A stretch of 43,048 nt of DNA, from the NCBI GenBank assembly GCA_023442465.1, contig JAEZZQ010000006.1:1-43048 (forward strand), written 5' to 3'. The translations under genes and the position numbers were made by a program. How positions within the stretch are numbered: the first letter of the stretch is position 1; the number at the start of each line of letters is the position of its first letter. This stretch comes from Bacillota bacterium (GTDB lineage: Bacteria > Bacillota > Clostridia > Lachnospirales > Lachnospiraceae). Below, one piece after another: positions 39,045 through 43,048 of the stretch. The notes below the pieces were generated by a model that saw only the letters and a list, made by a program, of their open reading frames with translations, was not told the origin of the DNA and ran no database searches.

Positions 39045-39803
39045 ATGTCAAAGAAAAATGTAAGGATTATTCCTGCTAAGCCTAAAGTAAATAAAAAGCT
39101 CAGAGTTGCAGCATATTGCCGTATCAGTACCAGTAGACCAGCACAGATGCGCAGCCTTGAGCTTCAAATTTATACATATGAAAAGCTAATTAAGAGTCAT
39201 TCGGACTGGATTTATGTTGGAGTATTCTATGACATCGATAGTGGGCTACGCCGAAAAGGCAGATCTGAATTGGACAAAATCATCAAGAAATCGGCGAAGG
39301 GTAAAATAGACTACATTATTACAAAATCAATCAGTAGGTTATCAAGAGATACTCTTGAGGTTTTGAAAATTATTAGATTTTTAAGAGAGCGAGGTATTAA
39401 TATGCATTTTGAAAATGAAAACTTGGATTCGATAAGAGAAGATAAGGAATTTGAGATAACACTTCGGAGTATGCTTGCACAGGACGAAAGCAGGAATGTC
39501 AGTGAGAATATTCAGTGGGGCTTTCAGAGGAAGTTTGAAAAGGGCGATATTTTCAAAAGGTATAAGAATTTTATGGGATATACCTGCGTTGATGGTGAAA
39601 TAGTAATTGTTCCAGTGCAGGCAGAGGTTGTAAGAGGAATTTTTGACTTATATTTTAAAAGAATGGTGGCTACTATTTTAGGTATTCATGGTGTCCTTTT
39701 TCTTGTTTCAGGATGTCGAAAGGACAATGTAATAATACAGAGAATACCAATGCTGTTATTAGTAACATTAATCCTATCCTTTTATTCACAAGGAATGGAA
39801 TGA
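39045..39803 (+). pseudogene. Truncated serine recombinase
   Basis: Residues 1-205 are a serine recombinase: AYCRISTSRPAQMRSLELQ (Ser28), YDIDSGLRRKGRSELD, TKSISRLSRDT, and the start of the recombinase domain with FMGYTCVDGEIVIVPVQAEV. After about residue 205 (near 39660) the sequence changes to an unrelated hydrophobic tail. The rest of the recombinase domain, the zinc ribbon and the coiled coil are missing, so it is probably inactive. It has no good ribosome site. It sits directly upstream of the primase-helicase gene, and the break may mark an insertion or deletion border. Confidence 0.85.
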
Positions 39804-39833
39804 TAGGTAGGAAATCAAGATGGAGGTGCAAGC

Positions 39834-42791
39834 ATGAATATAGAGGCTTATGACCTTGACTCACTTAGAAAAATAGTGCGAACTCTTCAAAAAGAAAATG
39901 AAGCCTTGAAATGTCAGTTAAAAAAGGCTGATATTGCATTCGATGCTCCCAATCCATTTGAGGAGACAATAGAGAGTATTAATGAGTATGATCCTGATCA
40001 GGGAGAACGTATTCTTGGAAGATATATAACTGAGGATTTAGCAAAACGATATTTTGCTATGTTTTGGGGTAGAGAAGATGTTTATGCCAAAAGAGGAAAG
40101 AATGGCGGATATTTTCCGCAGTGTGATAACAGATGGAATGATGCTTTGTGTCCAAAACAACGTGGTGAAAAAATGTTTTGTGATGATTGTGAGCACACAA
40201 AATGGACTAAGCTTGATTTGAAGAAAATTGTAAGTCATCTTGTTGGCAAAAAAGAGGATGGAACAGATGTGCTTGGAGTTTATCCGCTTTTACCAAATGG
40301 TACATGTCGATTTATAGTATTTGATTTTGATAACCATGAAAAGGATGCAGAGAAGACGGATTTTGCTAATACAGATGATGAATGGCATGATGAATTAGAT
40401 GCACTTAGAAAAATGTGTGAGCAGAATGGCATCAAGGCTTTGGTTGAAAGATCTCGCTCTGGAAGAGGTGCTCATGTATGGATATTCTTTAAAAGACCAA
40501 TAGCTGCATCTTTAGCAAGAAATTTTGGCTTTCTTTTACTGGACAAGGGGTCCGCTTCTATTAATTTGAAATCTTTTCACTATTATGACCGAATGTATCC
40601 TTCTCAGGATGTTGCTAGCCGTATTGGTAATTTAATTGCTCTTCCGTTGCAAGGCCAAGCTCTTTCAAGTGGAAACAGTGCTTTTGTGGATAAAAACTGG
40701 AATGCATATCCTGATCAATGGAAGGTTTTACTAGAAGAAACAGAAAAGCTATCTTTGGAAGATATCGAGAAGTATATGGCAAAATGGCAGGTAGAACTTG
40801 CCGAAGCCAGGGGAATGATTGCCGGTTCAGTAACCGGAAGTAGACCTAAGCCGTGGAAAAAGAAGGAAGGATTTGCGAAAGCAGATGTTGTAGGAAAAGT
40901 CCATTTGGTTCTGAGTAATGGTGTATATGTTGATACGCTTAATCTAATGCCACGCTTACAGAATCAGATTCGTAGTATGGCAGCCTTTGATAATCCTGAG
41001 TTTTATAAAAACAAGCGTCTTGGCTATTCGAATTATTATAATTTTAGCGCTGTATATCTTGGTAAAGATATAGATGGGTATATAAGGATTCCACGTGGAC
41101 TGAGGGAGTCTGTTATTGAAGAATGTGAGAAAGCTGGAATTGGTATAGATATTACGGATAAGAGAGAAAAGGGGCGTCCAATTAGAGTATCATTCAACGG
41201 GGATTTAAGAACACAGCAAGATCTTGCTGCACAGAAATTACTTTATTATACAGATGGATTATTGAGTGCGGCTACTGCATTTGGTAAGACGGTAGTATGT
41301 AGTTACCTGATTTCGCAAAGAAAAGTGAATACTTTAATTTTGTTGCAGAGTAAAGATCTGCTAAATCAGTGGGTCGATGAACTAAACAAATTCTTGGATA
41401 TAAAAGAAGAATTGCCAGAATATGAGACAAAGACTGGCCGGAAAAAGAAACGTGAAAGTGTCATTGGAATTTTGCATGGAAGTAAAAATACATTAACAGG
41501 AATTGTTGATGTAGCTATGGTTGGTTCTATGTATAGTAAGGGTAAATTCAATGAATTAATCAATTCTTATGGAATGGTGATAATGGACGAATGTCATCAT
41601 GTTGCATCAAATACATCTATGGAGCTATTGCAGAAAGTTGATGCAAAATATGTATACGGTGTATCAGCTACCCCTAAAAGAGGCGACAACCTAGACAAAA
41701 TCATATATATGATGCTTGGGCCACTGCGCCATAAGTTCACTGCGCTTGAAAGAGCCGAAGAACAGGGCATTGGGCATTATTTTATTCCAAGGTATACAAG
41801 AGTGGTCGATACGGATGAAAGTAAAGATGATATAAATCGTGCGTATGGTTTGATTAGTTCTAGCAATGTCAGAAATGAAATGATTACTGGGGATGTAAGG
41901 GAATGTATCACAGAAGGACATACACCAGTTATTCTTACAAAATATAAAGAGCATGCGAAACTTTTATATGACAAACTGCAAGGTAGTGCTGATCACATAT
42001 TCATTTTGTATGGAGACAATACTGATAAAGAAAATGCTGAAATCAGAGTGTCTCTAAAAGCAATTCCAAAGGATGAAAGCCTTATCCTGGTAGCAACAGG
42101 ACAGAAAATTGGAGAAGGCTTTGATTTCCCAAGACTTGACGTACTGATGTTAGCTGCGCCGGTTTCTTTTGAAGGACGTTTAGAACAATATGTGGGACGA
42201 TTGAATCGAGATTACGAAGGAAAAGTGGCAGTTTATGTCTATGATTATATAGATTCTCACATTAGATATTTTGATAATATGTATGCAAAGCGTTTACGGA
42301 CATATAGAAAGACTGGATTTACATTATGGACTGGCGAGGAGGCTACAAAACAAACAACAAATGCAATATATGACTCCGGTAACTACGTTGAAGTATTTGA
42401 ACAAGATCTTGTTGAAGCCGAAAAGAAGATTGTAATATCAAGTCCTCAAATTATCCTTGATAAGATTGAACGATTAGTATATCTTGTGAAGAGCAGACAG
42501 GAAGCCGGTGCTCGCATTGTTGTAATTACAACAGAGCCTGAAAAAATCTCCTATGGTAGCCCAGATGTTTGCAATGAATTATTAGAACAACTGAAACTAG
42601 CAGGTATTATAGTGAAGTTAAAAGAAGAGGTAGAAGAACATTTTGCGGTAATTGATGATGAACTTGTATGGCACGGTGGTATGAATTTACTTGGAAAAGA
42701 AGACGCCTGGGATAATCTAATGCGTATCAAAAACCATCATGTTGCAGCGGAATTATTGGAGATAGCATGGGGAGAAAATATAGGAGAATAG
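39834..42791 (+). CDS. TOTE-type primase-helicase (AEP primase + SF2 helicase + PLD-like end)
   Basis: This 985-residue protein has a short coiled coil (8-36), then an archaeo-eukaryotic primase domain with a four-cysteine zinc site (C97, C106, C116, C119), catalytic VFDFDNHE (D164, D166) and SGRGAHVW (H214). From about residue 460 it is an SF2 helicase: AATAFGKT at 479-486, DECHH at 585-589, SATP at 611-614, QYVGRLNR later. The last 130 residues resemble the phospholipase D fold; HFAVIDDELVW is a degenerate HxK motif with Ala for Lys. Primase domains with this form belong to the TOTE conflict-system family, linked to defence against foreign DNA. Whether this copy defends the cell is not known. 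GGAGGTG precedes the ATG. Confidence 0.82.
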   Translation: MNIEAYDLDSLRKIVRTLQKENEALKCQLKKADIAFDAPNPFEETIESINEYDPDQGERILGRYITEDLAKRYFAMFWGREDVYAKRGKNGGYFPQCDNRWNDALCPKQRGEKMFCDDCEHTKWTKLDLKKIVSHLVGKKEDGTDVLGVYPLLPNGTCRFIVFDFDNHEKDAEKTDFANTDDEWHDELDALRKMCEQNGIKALVERSRSGRGAHVWIFFKRPIAASLARNFGFLLLDKGSASINLKSFHYYDRMYPSQDVASRIGNLIALPLQGQALSSGNSAFVDKNWNAYPDQWKVLLEETEKLSLEDIEKYMAKWQVELAEARGMIAGSVTGSRPKPWKKKEGFAKADVVGKVHLVLSNGVYVDTLNLMPRLQNQIRSMAAFDNPEFYKNKRLGYSNYYNFSAVYLGKDIDGYIRIPRGLRESVIEECEKAGIGIDITDKREKGRPIRVSFNGDLRTQQDLAAQKLLYYTDGLLSAATAFGKTVVCSYLISQRKVNTLILLQSKDLLNQWVDELNKFLDIKEELPEYETKTGRKKKRESVIGILHGSKNTLTGIVDVAMVGSMYSKGKFNELINSYGMVIMDECHHVASNTSMELLQKVDAKYVYGVSATPKRGDNLDKIIYMMLGPLRHKFTALERAEEQGIGHYFIPRYTRVVDTDESKDDINRAYGLISSSNVRNEMITGDVRECITEGHTPVILTKYKEHAKLLYDKLQGSADHIFILYGDNTDKENAEIRVSLKAIPKDESLILVATGQKIGEGFDFPRLDVLMLAAPVSFEGRLEQYVGRLNRDYEGKVAVYVYDYIDSHIRYFDNMYAKRLRTYRKTGFTLWTGEEATKQTTNAIYDSGNYVEVFEQDLVEAEKKIVISSPQIILDKIERLVYLVKSRQEAGARIVVITTEPEKISYGSPDVCNELLEQLKLAGIIVKLKEEVEEHFAVIDDELVWHGGMNLLGKEDAWDNLMRIKNHHVAAELLEIAWGENIGE

Positions 42792-42843
42792 GTGATAGAA
42801 GTTCTAGTTAATAAGATTGCGGAGAAGAATGACTACAATCTAT

Positions 42844-42891
42844 TTCCCAAAAATGAAAATACATTGATTTTGGGAAGTAGAGTGATATAAT
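42844..42891 (+). promoter_or_regulatory. Promoter with inverted repeat before ATPase gene
   Basis: TTGATT (42864-42869) and TATAAT (42886-42891) are 16 bases apart, with an extended -10 TGATATAAT. TTCCCAAAA (42844-42852) and TTTTGGGAA (42868-42876) form a perfect 9-base inverted repeat around the -35 box, a likely operator. The -10 context AGAGTGATATAATG resembles the repeat copies at 4456, 5602 and 30735. Confidence 0.7.
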
Positions 42892-42917
42892 GATTTTATA
42901 GACTAGGAGGTGATATA

Positions 42918-43048
42918 GTGCAGTTAATTGATAGAGAAACTTACTTAAATAAGTTAATAAGCTTAAAAGGGACGCCTGATATAAAAGTTATTACTGGAGT
43001 AAGACGTTCGGGTAAGTCAAAATTGATGGAAGAATATATTGAGTGGAT
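42918..43048 (+). CDS. AAA ATPase of the DUF4143-type family (partial, 5' end)
   Basis: A GTG start at 42918 follows AGGAGGTGA; the visible 43 residues begin VQLIDRETYLNKLISLKGTP and contain IKVITGVRRSGKSKLMEEY. GVRRSGKS is the Walker A loop of the AAA family whose members mostly carry a C-terminal DUF4143 region. These ATPases are frequent in bacteria but their role is unclear. The gene runs off the window. Its promoter with an inverted repeat suggests separate control from the primase-helicase gene. Confidence 0.8.
   Translation, partial: MQLIDRETYLNKLISLKGTPDIKVITGVRRSGKSKLMEEYIEW

Overview
The window is most of an integrated siphovirus-type prophage, followed by accessory cargo and ordinary chromosomal genes of a low-to-mid GC anaerobic Firmicute, probably class Clostridia. 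The evidence for the host is strong GGAGG-type ribosome binding sites throughout, a perfect CIRCE operator in front of a small heat-shock gene, a CmpB-type membrane protein and the style of the phage genes. Nearly everything is on the + strand; only hsp20 is clearly on the - strand. I see no rRNA, tRNA or CRISPR array.

Layout. (1) 1-4.4 kb: the tail of an unidentified gene, then a SAM synthetase and two DNA methyltransferases with overlapping ends. (2) 4.5-7.2 kb: an accessory block with a conserved protein of unknown function, DUF4314, an amidoligase, a gamma-glutamylcyclotransferase-like protein and a 59-residue DUF5049-like protein. (3) 7.3-17.4 kb: packaging, head and tail genes (terminase large subunit, portal, ClpP-like protease, HK97-fold capsid, head fibre, connectors, tail tube, tail chaperones with a -1 frameshift, tape measure). 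(4) 17.5-26.1 kb: Dit, Tal-like protein, fibres, holin, a second fibre and a LysM amidase endolysin. (5) 26.1-30.5 kb: early replication genes (two small proteins, a DUF2800 Cas4/RecB-like nuclease broken by an in-frame stop, a DUF2815 ssDNA-binding protein, family A DNA polymerase). (6) 30.5-34.4 kb: a small protein and a cassette of three serine-recombinase family genes, closed by a strong terminator. (7) 34.4-37.0 kb: an XRE regulator with a palindrome inside its promoter, an unknown acidic protein and a large protein with a PD-(D/E)XK nuclease end, a possible defence cassette. (8) 37.3-38.7 kb: CmpB-like membrane protein and convergent hsp20 under CIRCE control. (9) 38.7-43.0 kb: 24-nt repeats, a truncated serine recombinase, a large primase-helicase of the TOTE conflict-system type and the start of an AAA ATPase.

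How the parts fit. The SAM synthetase can feed the two methyltransferases. The structural genes follow standard siphovirus order. Replication genes lie after lysis and next to the recombinases, which fits a circular early operon opened by integration beside the recombinase genes. The left end of the prophage and any small terminase gene are outside the window.

The most interesting non-gene signals are: a promoter-like element repeated three times (4.46, 5.60 and 30.74 kb), a hairpin element repeated twice (26.13 and 30.47 kb) in front of early genes, a complete -1 frameshift signal in the tail chaperone gene, and an operator-like palindrome between the -35 and -10 boxes of the XRE gene.
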